A DNA stretch of 64,000 nt from Aphelocoma coerulescens (lineage: Eukaryota; Chordata; Aves; Passeriformes; Corvidae), in NCBI RefSeq assembly GCF_041296385.1, contig NC_091014.1:19629578-19693577 (forward strand). Reading direction: 5' to 3'. Below the pieces are notes generated by a model. The model saw nothing but the letters and a program-made list of their open reading frames with translations. It did no database searches and was not told where the DNA came from. The position numbers were made by a program, and so were the translations under genes. The first letter of the stretch is position 1, and the number at the start of each line of letters is the position of its first letter. Shown in pieces: positions 12,018 through 22,556 of the stretch.

Positions 12018-14351
12018 ATAAATTAATTAACCAAACCTCACCTGTAGTTACTAAGTCTGGAGGTCACCGGTTCTCATTGTTTTCTTATGGACCCCTGGTT
12101 CTGGGAAAGAATTTCAAGTCTGCCCATTCTTCATGAAGCCAAGTAAAATTCTGGACAGATTATTAGTTTGGACAGGTTGTGATATGAAAACCATAACACT
12201 AACACCAGACCCAAGACAGTTGAAGAAGCAGGGCAGCTGTGTTGTCATGGTGCTTAGTCAGCCAATGCCCGCTGTACAGTTAATCTGCCCAAGGATGTGA
12301 CTGTACATTATAAAGAAGTGGAGGTTTCATGTGCATGCTGTTCACTGACATTTGCAAGATTTGCAACTCCACTGGCAGTCACTGAATGAAAATGAAGCAA
12401 TTTGGTTTAATAATGCAGATGTCAAAATATTAAACATTCAGGACAATTATATTGGGAAACTGTCATAATAAATTTTATTTATTTTTCCTTATTTTGGAAT
12501 GGTTTGAACAGTATATTTTCCACTGTGGTGAAAGATGATAAACAGAGGAACTGAGCTGAAGGTAAAGAACTCATAAATCCATCTTTCAGCAAGGTGAGAT
12601 GTCATTAATTCAGGCACTGGAACAAGTAAGATCATTAAATATCGTGACACACTTCATCCAATTCCTCCATAAAATAATTTTCTTAATGTTGTTTTTTGTA
12701 AAGGAAATTAGTATCAGTCAATCAAACATGGACATGCACAATTCTAATTATGTATTTTGCTATTATAATAAAAACAGTATGTTTGGCGCCTTAGCTAGTA
12801 TCTATCCAAAGTGTGTCAGAAATATTTGGACTCACATTTATAAGAATAACCCATTTTCCAACATAAGAATAACCCATGGCCTATTTCTGTCATATATGAC
12901 TCAGGGGGCTTATTGCCCTAAAAGAGATGAAGAAGCTTGAGTAATATAGGCTGAAAGGTGGACGGTTAAGCCAGAGGAAGCAAATGACACCATTCCACTG
13001 AGGGCTGCACCCAGCTGCAACCACTTTTGATTCTCCTACAGGGCAGTGAGAGTCTTCATCATGATGATATTGCTTGGGAATTGACACTGATCTGAGATTA
13101 TTTTGATCTGATGCTGATGAAGATATGCAGAGCAATTCAAGCTATTATTGCTTTAAGCACACATAGAATCCTGTCAGGTTTTTGAACTTTGTGGAGGGTA
13201 GAATTAGGGAACAAATAATTGAAAATGTAAAAGGAAAGAGAAAATGCTACAGAATTCTTTACATGAAATGGAGTGTCACTTTCCAGAAATAATGTTAGTG
13301 TCATATTTCTATGATCAATGTTTTAGAGGTTGCTAAGTACTAATAATGTTATTACTAAACCTGCAGAGAAGACCTATTTTTCTTTGACCTGTAGACAGCC
13401 CAGATATTTCTAATGAGTATTGTGCTTTGTTACATTATTAATACTTGCGAAGTGTGTGAACGTATCTATTAATTTTTCTACTTGGTCAGCTTATTAACTG
13501 TTCTACATAATTTCCCCCTTCCTGTTTGAAAAATCATGGGAACTGTCCTAAATCAAATAAATTCTTTAACTGAGTAATCTTTTACATACTTTTGTGAGGA
13601 TTTATGGGATCTATCTAGGTAAAAATGAACTTTTTTTGTAACCACTGGGAGAATGGGACTATCAATTAGCAGTAAACCAGTGTGCCAGTTGCAGCACAGA
13701 TTTGATCTAGCCTATAATTATCCATACAATTTAACTGTTAATACTAGAAGGAAATAAGCCCCATGTTAGAGTTTTAGCATACTTACACTACCTAGGATAA
13801 TACCAGAAGCCAGGATAGGATAGCACGGGCCAAAGACCATTCCCTTCATGGGTGAGGCTGCACAGTTTAGCATGGTAAGGATTCCTGGCTGTATACCATG
13901 ACCTCAACTGCCTTATTTTCTCTCAGCCTGGCAACAAAAAGCTCCCAGTGCATGTCTGGGCAGTGCACTGACTCACAGCCATGCTGCTGAGGCAGAAGGT
14001 CAGATTGGAAGCTGCAAGGGTTAAACAAGAAGGTTCAGCCACACCTGAGGGTGAGTCAGGCAAGAGAGGTTTGCAATAAAAAAGAGCAAATGGGCTTGAT
14101 TACAATCAATCTTAGATGTTTCTGAATCATTTGGTCACTCTTCTGTGCCAGCTCAATACTGGATTGTAATACTTATAATGGCCATGGGATGGGATTGCAT
14201 GAGCAAACAATCCTTGTTCCAGGCATGATGGTACAATCTCTTTCTATGGACAGCTCCCAGAAACTAGAAAGAGAGCTAGGAAAAGTCCTTACCTCGTGAA
14301 AATGCTGGTAGCTCTTGATCTGATCGCTGATCCTGATCTCTGATACTATAA
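12018..14351. other. About 2.3 kb without a recognised gene
   Basis: The longest frame is 113 codons (12599-12940, plus) with no domain. Two AP-1-like heptamers, TGACTCA at 13969-13975 and TGAGTCA at 14052-14058, sit 83 bp apart in a locally GC-richer patch (about 13800-14060) that could be a regulatory element. There is no direct evidence for that. Confidence 0.4.
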
Positions 14352-14682
14352 ATTCACAGAATGGTTAGGGTGGGAAGGGACCTTAAAAATCATCTAGTTC
14401 CATCTCCCCTTCCATAAGCAAGAACACTTTCCAATAGACCAGGTACTCAGAGCCCTATCCAGCCTGGCCCTGAACACCTCCAAGGATGGGGAGTCCACAG
14501 CCTCTCAGGGCAACCTGGTCCAGTGTCTCACCACTCTTATAGTAAAGAATTTCTTCCTAATATCACATCTAAACCTACCCTCCTTCATTTTAAGGCCATT
14601 TTCCCTTGTCCTATCACTACATGACATTGTGAAAAGCCCTTCCCCAATCTTCTTGTAAGTCTCCTTTAGGTATGGAAGGAGG
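14352..14682 (-). mobile_element. CR1 LINE 3' fragment, reverse strand
   Basis: The plus strand starts with ATTCACAGAATGGTTAGGGT and GGGAAGGGACCTTAAAAATC, then gives the CR1 3'-untranslated and C-terminal region in reverse: GAACACCTCCAAGGATGGGG, CAGCCTCTCAGGGCAACCTG, GAATTTCTTCCTAATATC. About 330 bp survive. The truncated 5' end lies only about 8 bp from the 5' end of the plus-strand CR1 that follows. Both copies keep their own 3' ends, so they are separate insertions rather than one element with an inverted 5' part. Confidence 0.93.
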
Positions 14683-14689
14683 TACATCT

Positions 14690-15406
14690 ATGACAAGGTG
14701 ACCTGCTTAAGGATGAGGGTCTACCTGCACTTTATTAAAGCCTTTGAAGCTGTCTTCCAAAGCATTCTCCTGGAGAAACTAACTGCTCATGACTTGGAGA
14801 AGTGCACTGTTGCCTTGGTGAAAAAGTGTGGCCAGCAGGACCAGGGCAGTGATTGTCCCCCTGTACTCGGCACTGGTGAGGCTACACGTGAAATCCTGTG
14901 TTTAGTTCCAGGCCCCTCTCTACAAGAATCACATTGAGGTGCTGGAGCGTGTCCAGAGAAGGGCAACAGAGCTGGGGAAGGGTCTGAAGCACAAATCTTA
15001 ATGAGGAGCAGCTGAGCGATCTGGAGGCATTCAGCCTGGACAAAAGGAGGCTCAGGGGCAACCTTATTACAACAATTACCTTTATCTCTACAACTACCTG
15101 AAAGAAGGCTGTAGCCAGGTGGAGGTCAAATTTTTCTTGCACATAATAAGTGACAGGATGAGAGGAAATGGCCTCAAGTTGCACCAATGGAGGTTTAGAT
15201 TGGATATTTGGAAGAATTTCTTTACTGAAATGGTGCTCAACTGTTGGAACAGGGAAGTGTTGGAATCACATCCCTGGGGGGTATTTAAAAGACATGTAGA
15301 TGTGGTATTTAGGGACAGGGCTTAGTGGTGGACTTGACAGTGCAGGGTTAATGGCTGGGACTCAGTGTTATTAGAGGTCCTTTCTGACCTAAACAATTCT
15401 ATGATA
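14690..15406 (+). mobile_element. CR1 LINE copy with an internal deletion
   Basis: Starts inside the reverse transcriptase: GTCTACCTGCACTTTATTAA encodes YLHFIKAFEAVFQSILLEKL, matching CR1 YLDFSKAFDTVSHxILLEKL. The motif A aspartate is His here, so it is dead. At about 14815 the sequence jumps to the later segment AGTGTGGCCAGCAGGACCAG, skipping much of the reverse transcriptase. It then follows the CR1 C-terminus and 3' end (GGTGCTGGAGCGTGTCCAGA, GCCTCAAGTTGCACCAATGG) to the terminus CAATTCTATGATAATTCT. This is an old, 5'-truncated and internally deleted copy. Confidence 0.93.
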
Positions 15407-17550
15407 ATTCTGCTCTGAGTGGAATTTCCAGCGCAACAGCTCTCTGGCAGCTCCCTTTAGTTCCCAGGGGAAGAAGACATCTACCACTTTCCTGCCCAAG
15501 GCCAGGGCTAACAGCACTATTGTATTTTCTCTCCATTCTGCCCAAAACAGAATTTTAAGTTCAGGGCCCCTTTTTGTTACCACATGTAGGTCTAAAAAGA
15601 GTCTGTAACAACCAATGTAAGTTTTTCATGTTAATAGAGAGTCTGCACACAGTAAAAGAGAGACAGAAGAAAAGAAGAAAGAAAGGAAAGCAAACAGGAC
15701 CTTGATTCCACTCACTGCAAAACTTAACAAGAAAAATTGTCCTCGCTTCACTCACATGAGAAAACAAAGTACTCTGAGACACACAATCACGCTCTTACAG
15801 CCTTTCTTTCTCTTTTCCTGATGCTGTTAGAGACTTCTGTCTGTAGTCAGTCATCCTTGCTGTAAGTTTCTTTAAATTGTAATTGGGCAGTCTTCCAGAT
15901 TCTGAGGGACCCCTTTGCCAGAGGAACTCCTGGGGACATAGCCCCTATTTTTTTGAAATTGAGGACTGATAAATGAATAGAGGACTGACTACCAATATGA
16001 TTCTTTGTTCATAGCAGAAATCTTGTTTTACCAGCATCTCTTTTTAAGGAACCCCATTATGAAATATGTATAGTTGTATTTTCATGTTCCTGTATTTAAT
16101 TTTTTGTCAAAAAAGACCCCAGATTTAAGAATGTCATGGTCTGTGTTTGTGTGCGTGACACTGGGAATTTGAACCTTAGCCTCTTGACCTGCTACCCACC
16201 TTCTTAAGGATCACAAACATAAGCACCATTTGAACCAATTTCCCCAAATCAGCTTAATTTTTCACTCTCTCTGTGTATGTGTCTCTCAGTCACATGCAAA
16301 AGCCCCACACATACCAGCCTGAAAGGACGGGTCAAGGCCTGTTTTATTGACAAGCAGAGCTGGCCTCGGTCACTCTGCTTCTGCTGGCAGCCAGCCTTGC
16401 CTGCAGCATGTCAGCCAGCTGGGATGCCTTCGGAAGTCCTTTGGCTTATGAGCAGAGAGGAGAAGAGGCAGGGTTGAGAAGATTAAGAGATGGGACCTAC
16501 CTGTTTTGGAGAGCAGTGGAGCTGCCTAGCACTACTTCCAGCTGTCCTTTGGATAGCGAAGAGCTTGTATCTAAAGCATATTTTGTTTTGTAGCCCACCC
16601 CCTAAGCTCAGCCCCCCTCTCCCCACGTCAGGGACTTGCTGTGGGTGTCAGGAGGAGCAGTGTTAGCCCAAAGCAATCATAGCCAAATTCAGTCACCTGC
16701 TTCAGTGGGCTGACCAGGGAAGGACAGTGAGGTTTGCACCCATGGACAGGGCTAGCCTTTACCCACTGTGCCACATGCCCTCAAATGGCTGAAAAACTGC
16801 TGACTTTGAGCTTCTGTTCTGGTGGGATATCATGGTCACTGGGTAATGTCTGATCTCTGTGGTATCATAACCTTCTCTCTTAGGCTAAGTTTTGGCCTCT
16901 GGGTTGACAAATCATGACTGTTTTTGAACTCTTTTATTACAGCAAAGTTGCATCAGCTCACCTCTGCTGGCTTCTTACACTATGCTAGGGAAAAGTGCAG
17001 CAAGAGCTGGCACTATCTTTCCAGCCTAGGTTTGAACCTTATTTTAAATACAAATATCTCTCCTCTTCAGCATAGTCAGGCAAGATAGGATCATCTTTAT
17101 ACCTGATATCTCAAGCAAAGCAGTGGGTAAATATCAAAGATGTTAAGGCAAGGCAAACATACCTCTTTTATGTTTGTGGGCAGCACTAATGACACAGGGT
17201 GAAATTTATCCTCTTATCGAAGGTCAACACAAACCTAGGCACTACTTCAAAGGTGCATTGATCCTATAACTGGCTCCTGGCACTGAGCTGGATTTCACCA
17301 AAATCTAAAACTTATGAGAACTGATAGATTTTATATATCTGTATAAAAAATAATAGACTGTGTTCAGATACAGACATACTTAGCAATCCATAGGAGCTAT
17401 CTTGATTTTGCTGGGACAATGTATGCTTCTTTTATCTTGTGTTCACATATTTTGGACAATATTTGCTAGCCAGCTGTCCCATCCTCCCACCTAATCAGTT
17501 AAAACATCCATATTGGCAAATACACAATATTTGCTCCAGCTTTTTGTTTA
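15407..17550. other. About 2.1 kb without a recognised gene
   Basis: A purine-rich (GAAA/GAGA) tract lies near 15657-15690. Frames are under 75 codons. The GC-richer piece at 16340-16640 carries a 66-codon and an overlapping 61-codon plus frame with no recognised motif. Confidence 0.4.
16150..16215 (-). mobile_element. Possible tRNA-derived SINE remnant
   Basis: The minus strand contains GGTTCAAATTCCCAGTGTCAC, close to the RNA polymerase III B box (GGTTCRANNCC) and to the MIR tRNA-related region. The flanking stem does not pair, so this is not a functional tRNA. The match is short and may be chance. Confidence 0.2.
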
Positions 17551-18327
17551 CTAAGAAGAAGCTGACAGTCCAGTGACTGAGTGTTTAGTACTGCAGGTAC
17601 TGTTCAGTTTGAAGAGGAAAGCAAGAGTGAAGGCACTGTTAAAGCCATTCTTTGAACAATAATAAGAACTATCCCGTTTCCTAACATGTTCAGCCATTGC
17701 TCCAAGATACCAAAAAGGTCTTGTAGACGGGAAAATGTGAAAGTCAAGGGAGAGGGCAGTAAAGTCAATGTAAGAGCAGGTAAAAAACTGGTGTCTTTTT
17801 GTTAGTGGTTGTTGCAGTGGGGATTCTTGCAACATGTATAAGACAGCGAGGCCCGTGTAAAAGTATAAGGACTGATTCTTGATAGATGTTTCAGAGAGGT
17901 GTTTATTTTCCAGCCGCATTCCTCGACTGCCGAGGATTGTAGTAATCATGGGACCAGCAGGGTCCTTCCCGGGCAGGGGAACACAAAACAACCAATGCGG
18001 AACAGGATTCACCAGTGAGTAGGGAAACCCCATGCCTCCACCCCAGGGTCCCCTCTCCCAGGACCCCATGGCAGGGGGAAGGAACCCCAACAAGTGGTCA
18101 TACGCGTAAATGTGTTGCTGCATAGGAGGCATGGGATTTTTGTGTGTTTCAATTGTGGTCATGCTGGGTGTGAACATATTAATTGTAAATACTTTAGGAG
18201 AAGATATGGCATCTGCACTTGGGGTTTCTTTTCTTTCTTTTGTGTTTTCTTTCTGTGGCTGTATTTGAGCAGGGTGTGCCAATATTTGCACTCTGAAGAA
18301 CAGCATCAGGACGCCTGGTATTCGCAT
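17551..18327 (-). CDS. Candidate ORF of 258 codons, secreted-like N-terminus
   Basis: Longest open frame in the window; no known family recognised. Residues 1-20 (MRIPGVLMLFFRVQILAHPA) resemble a weak signal peptide, although Arg12 and Gln14 interrupt the hydrophobic core. Residues 21-48 are polar with many Lys, Glu and Ser. Residues 49-112 are rich in Met, Pro, His, Trp and Gly (for example PMPPMQQHIYAYDHLLGFLP). After about residue 112 the translation looks unstructured. The ATG is preceded directly by TAG, inside an acceptor-like TTTTTGCTCATAG on the minus strand, so the ATG could open a spliced exon. A donor-like CTG/GTGAAT after Leu105 (18013) would end a 105-codon exon in phase 0. AATAAA occurs on the minus strand at 17902-17907. 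Composition and layout loosely recall secretory calcium-binding phosphoproteins, but I see no real homology. A chance or non-coding frame remains likely. Confidence 0.22.
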   Translation of the reverse strand: MRIPGVLMLFFRVQILAHPAQIQPQKENTKERKETPSADAISSPKVFTINMFTPSMTTIETHKNPMPPMQQHIYAYDHLLGFLPPAMGSWERGPWGGGMGFPYSLVNPVPHWLFCVPLPGKDPAGPMITTILGSRGMRLENKHLSETSIKNQSLYFYTGLAVLYMLQESPLQQPLTKRHQFFTCSYIDFTALSLDFHIFPSTRPFWYLGAMAEHVRKRDSSYYCSKNGFNSAFTLAFLFKLNSTCSTKHSVTGLSASS

Positions 18328-19704
18328 CTATGAGCAAAAACAATGGCAACACTTCAGCTAATTCACAGTAGCTTCATGCGTATTAGTCACCAGTCCCTGT
18401 GTGCTCTAATTATAGACTGCCTTAACATTGCAAATACAGGACATAAAGCAAAGACTTTACAAAGGTTGTCTTGGTATCTCTTTTTTACTTGCTAGGCTAA
18501 TAGACAAGATGTTTTAAATACAGATCCAAGAATGAAGTTGTCCTTTTCTTGGAATGTGACTGTGGCAGTTAACATGATGACGGTAGTACCAGATGAGATG
18601 GATTAGGAGATAATTAGCTCAGGATAGGAAAACCTACCTGGTAGTGTGCTCTTCCTTCAGTTCTGAGAAAATCAGACTTTTTTTTTTGATTCACAGGAGT
18701 AAGACATAAAGAGCCTTTTCATAGCTGAGCTGTATTTTTTAACCTGAGTTGCTCTAAATATATAACCAAGGGCAGCTAAATCCCATGTGCTGTGGCTCAC
18801 TGTACAAGTCATAATTTATTAAACTGTTATATTCATGAGATTATGTCAGAATTCCCTTGTTCTGTCATGTACATAGATTGCTTTGGGGGCTCCAGGAGGT
18901 CAAACTCTGACAGAGTCAAGCATAATTATCTTCTGAATATATTCACACCCCCTGCAAAAGCCAATGTTTGTTTGGTTTTGCCTTATTTAAGAGTGTACTC
19001 ATTAGTTTACAACCTTTGATGAAGCTTTCTAAGCTTCTACTTGAATGACTAAAATCTGTAAGAAACACAGATTCTCTGAAGATGGTATTATGACATAAAA
19101 CACATTGAATACAAATTTTGTATTTCCATAAAAAATTCAAGACATAATGTTTATTTTTGCACATTGATGCAGCTATCTGTATGTGTTGGGGCCCATGGTG
19201 GTAAACACACAGTAATGCACATCAACTTGTTCTTCTGAATTAGTGATTTTATACATATAGAATAAACTAATAATCCCCCACTTCATAATGAATTTGAAGC
19301 TTATAAAATGTGACAGCTACTGATATTCTCCACCAATAGACTGGAATGGTTGGTCCCAATATAGTGAGTACTATTTGGGTGGCAGGTTTGCATAGTGAAA
19401 ATGTGAATTATTAACAGCATCACTGAAGAATTAATACTACAATGAGTGGGACAGGTGGAAACACTGCGTCTATAAGCAGAAGACCAGGGCACAGAGCCAA
19501 ACAGAGTTGAGTTTGGTAAGCTAATAAGTTGTCACCTATCCATTGAATCAACATAACTGACCTTGTGTTTGCTTCAGCTTTGGGGAAAATCATATTAATG
19601 TCAAGGTCTTTGATATCTTATCCACCAATTGTAGAAATACTGTTTCACTCTGAAATTCTAATAATTCATTCTCTGTTATCGCAGTAAGCTTGTGTTAATA
19701 ACTA
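18328..19704. other. No gene or repeat recognised
   Basis: AT-rich DNA with frames of at most 75 codons. It includes the acceptor-like pyrimidine stretch immediately upstream (on the minus strand) of the candidate ORF at 17551-18327. Confidence 0.45.
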
Positions 19705-20974
19705 TACAGAATCACAGAACTGTTAGTGTTGGAAAGGCCCGGAGGTCATCCAGTCTGATCCCCCTGCCAAGGCAGGGTCACCTGGAGCAGGTTACACAGG
19801 AACACGTCCAGGTGGGTTTGGAACGTCTCCAGTGAGGGAGACTTCATGACATCCCTGAGCAGGTGACGGAGTTCTCTGTCACCCTCAATGTAAAGAAGTT
19901 CTTCTTTGTGTTGAGGCAAAGCTTCTTGTTTTATTTTATGACCATTGCTCCTCGTCCTGTGACTGGGCAGCACCGAAAAAAGTCTGGCACCATCGTCTTG
20001 GCACCTGCCTTTGAGATATTTATATGCTTAAGGAGATTCCCTCTCAGTTTTCTATAGACTAAGCAAGCCTGGCTCCTGAAGTCTCTCATCATAAGAGAGA
20101 TGCTCCAGACTCCATCATCTTTGTGGCCTCCACAGGACCCTCTCCAGTAGCTCCTTGTCTTTCTTGCATTCAGGAACCCAGAACTGGACACAGCACTTTA
20201 GATGTGGCCTCACCAGGGCTGAGTAGAGGGGCAGGATCACCTTCCTTGACCTGCTGGCCACACTCTTCCCGATGCACCCCAGGATATCATTGGCCGTCCT
20301 GCTGCAAGGGCACACTGCTGGCTCATGAACAGCTTGTCATCCACTGAAACTCCCAGGTCCTTCTCAGCAGAGCTGCTCTCTAGAAGGTCAGCCCCCAGCT
20401 GGTATTTGGGGTTATTCCTCCCGAGGTGCAGGACCCTACACTTGCCCTTGTTGAACCTCATTTTCTCTGTGCCCAACTCTCCAGCCTATCAAGGTCCCAC
20501 TAAATGGCAGCACAGCATTCAGATGTATCAGCCACTCACCCCAGTCTCATAGCATCATCAAGCCTGATGAGGGTACATTCTACCCCTTCATCCAGGTCAT
20601 TGCTAAACAAGTTGAATAAGACTGGACCCAGTATTGATCCCTGGGGAATGCCATGGACTGCGGGCCTCCAGCTGGGTTCTATTCCACTGGTCACAATCCT
20701 CTGAGCTCTGCCATTCAGGCAGTTCTTGATCTACCTCACTGTCCATTAATCTAACCCACATTTCCTAAGCTTGCCTGCAAGGATGTTGTGTGAGACAGTG
20801 TCAAAAACCTTGCTGAAGTCAAGGTAGACAACATCCACTGCTCTCCCCTCACTGAACCATCCTGCCAAGTCATCATGGAAGGCTCTCAGATTGGTCAAGC
20901 ATGCTTCTGCCTTGGTGAATCCATGCTAACTACTCCTGAAGATCTTCTTTTCTTCTGCATGCTTGGTGATAAAC
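19705..20974 (-). mobile_element. CR1 LINE, longest copy in the window
   Basis: About 1.27 kb of CR1 on the minus strand, from the 3' terminus (plus strand ATACAGAATCACAGAACTGT) back into the reverse transcriptase. The minus strand still encodes recognisable pieces: [18 protein letters not shown] and [20 protein letters not shown] (within 20237-20476), [15 protein letters not shown] (within 20115-20315), and the GSILGPVLFNLF type block near 20580-20640. The catalytic FADD box reads LDD at about 20554-20562, and stops and frameshifts split the frame. The 5' end is lost upstream of the motif A region, near the plus-strand text GCATGCTTGGTGAT. It is a 5'-truncated, inactive copy. Confidence 0.95.
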
Positions 20975-22476
20975 TGAATAAATAACATCTTTATGCTGAA
21001 ACATTTACTTGCTACTGTATAGTAGCTCGATCCTGGCAGTTGGTGATCTTTGTTCCTTGCACTGAGAGAAACGCACAGCTACTTTGAGGGAAAGCATCTT
21101 TCAGCTCATGCCTTAGTGGATACTACATAAAATGTTATTTAGGGAAAACCATAGCAATACCCCTTATTTACTTTGAGCCCAACCAGTTCCATAAGTTCTG
21201 CTCAGTGTTCCACTCATTGTTAATTCTTTTACAAAAATATGCTTTTAAAAACAAATTTCTCAAAAGAAAAATTCTGACAGCTAATGATCAGACAAAAAAA
21301 ATTAAGTTCATATACATATTGATAAAATTAAAGAAAATAAAAGAAATAAAAGAAAACAAATATAAAAAATTGAACACAATTTTCAGCAGAATTCAAATTT
21401 AGCACTACATGAAATACTGAAATGGTACCGGTATATGAAGAAAAGTCAGTTACAAAAGTCATATAAACCACATACTCATTTCTGACTTCCATCTAACCGT
21501 TGACATTCCCTTAGAAATCAAAAGGGGAAAAGTAAATAAGAACACTTTCTCTATCAGTAAAGAATAGTGATATCTGGGAAACACAAGGAAATGCCTAGGA
21601 AAGATCAGCAGAACTAAGGAATGTGGGGACTGGGCCACATGAGGATGGGGAAAGTGAGTAGGGAAGGATCGGGTCTCTCTGGGTAGGAATGAGCAGAGTG
21701 GGCTGAGCAGGGAGGATGGAGAGAAGCACCCTGATTGGGTGGGACATGGTTTCTGGAAGAGCAGGGAGGACTGGTTTTAGTCAACCAAGCAAATATTTCT
21801 CTAGTGAAACCCCATGTAAATGTACGAGGTATGTTTGGCACATGATCAGAAATCTGACTGATCATAGCTAGATATTTGGAAAATAGAAATCCATTTGGCT
21901 CAATTAAAAAGTTTGGAAAATATTTGCCTTCAGAATTGGGGTAAAAAGTATGATGTACAGACCTCCCTATCTCTTCCAGTTTCCAACATCATATTTTTTT
22001 TTTTGTATTTACTTCAACAGAAGGAGATTTCTTTAAAAATTGAAAAAAAAAAAAAAAAAAAAAGGTGTTTGCAGAGAGTTTTGGCTTGTTAGTTGTCTGC
22101 CTGCCCAGAAAGTACTGCTCACTTTCCTCTTCCTTTCCATAAGTGAAAATATTAGTCTTCAGCTGTGGTTACCAGCAGCTAAATGTGTTTTGTCCTTCTG
22201 CTCCTCTCTGCTGATGCTGCTGATGCCCATCCAGGCAGTTCTGTTAGCTTTGCAGCTTTCCCCAGAGGATGAAATGCAGGGGGCTATGGCATGGGGAGCT
22301 GTAACTCCCATCAGTAACAGAAGAGAAAATGAAGATAGCCACTAGAAAAACTCAATTTCATGGAACTGATATTTTCTGTTTTGATGAAAATAAACTTAAT
22401 GAAAAATTGCTGGCTAGCTCACCACTTGAGTCTTCTCTAAACATTTCAGTATTCCATTTTAGTTATTTACCTCTGG
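20975..22476. other. No gene recognised; A-rich tracts
   Basis: A-rich low-complexity DNA (AAAGAAAATAAAAGAAATAAA type) lies at 21327-21368. A G/A-rich segment at 21600-21780 carries an 83-codon minus frame without motifs. A long A run lies at 22043-22063. A 101-codon plus frame (22040-22345) begins inside that run and is not convincing. Confidence 0.45.
22043..22063. repeat. A21 homopolymer
   Basis: Twenty-one A residues. No recognisable retrocopy lies immediately upstream, so I treat it as a microsatellite rather than a proven poly(A) tail. Confidence 0.9.
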
Positions 22477-22556
22477 TAGAATCACTGAATCATTTAGATT
22501 GGAAAAGACCTTTAAGACCATTGAGTCCAAACATAAAGCTAACACTGCCACAATAG
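22477..22556 (-). mobile_element. CR1 LINE 3'-end fragment
   Basis: The plus strand GAATCACTGAATCATTTAGA, then TTGGAAAAGACCTTTAAGACC and ATTGAGTCCAAACATAAAGC, is the reverse complement of the CR1 terminus. Only about 80 bp remain. The subfamily differs from the copies at 11953 and 14352, which read GGAAGGGACC at the same place. Confidence 0.9.

Noticed and set aside
14698..14937. 79-codon plus frame as a cellular gene
   Set aside because: It is the degraded reverse transcriptase of the CR1 copy at 14690-15406. Other frames inside CR1 copies (19746-20704, 47087-47788) were dropped for the same reason.
16150..16215. tRNA gene on the minus strand
   Set aside because: The B-box-like GGTTCAAAT is present, but the T-arm stem does not pair and no cloverleaf can be drawn. 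Kept only as a weak SINE remnant.
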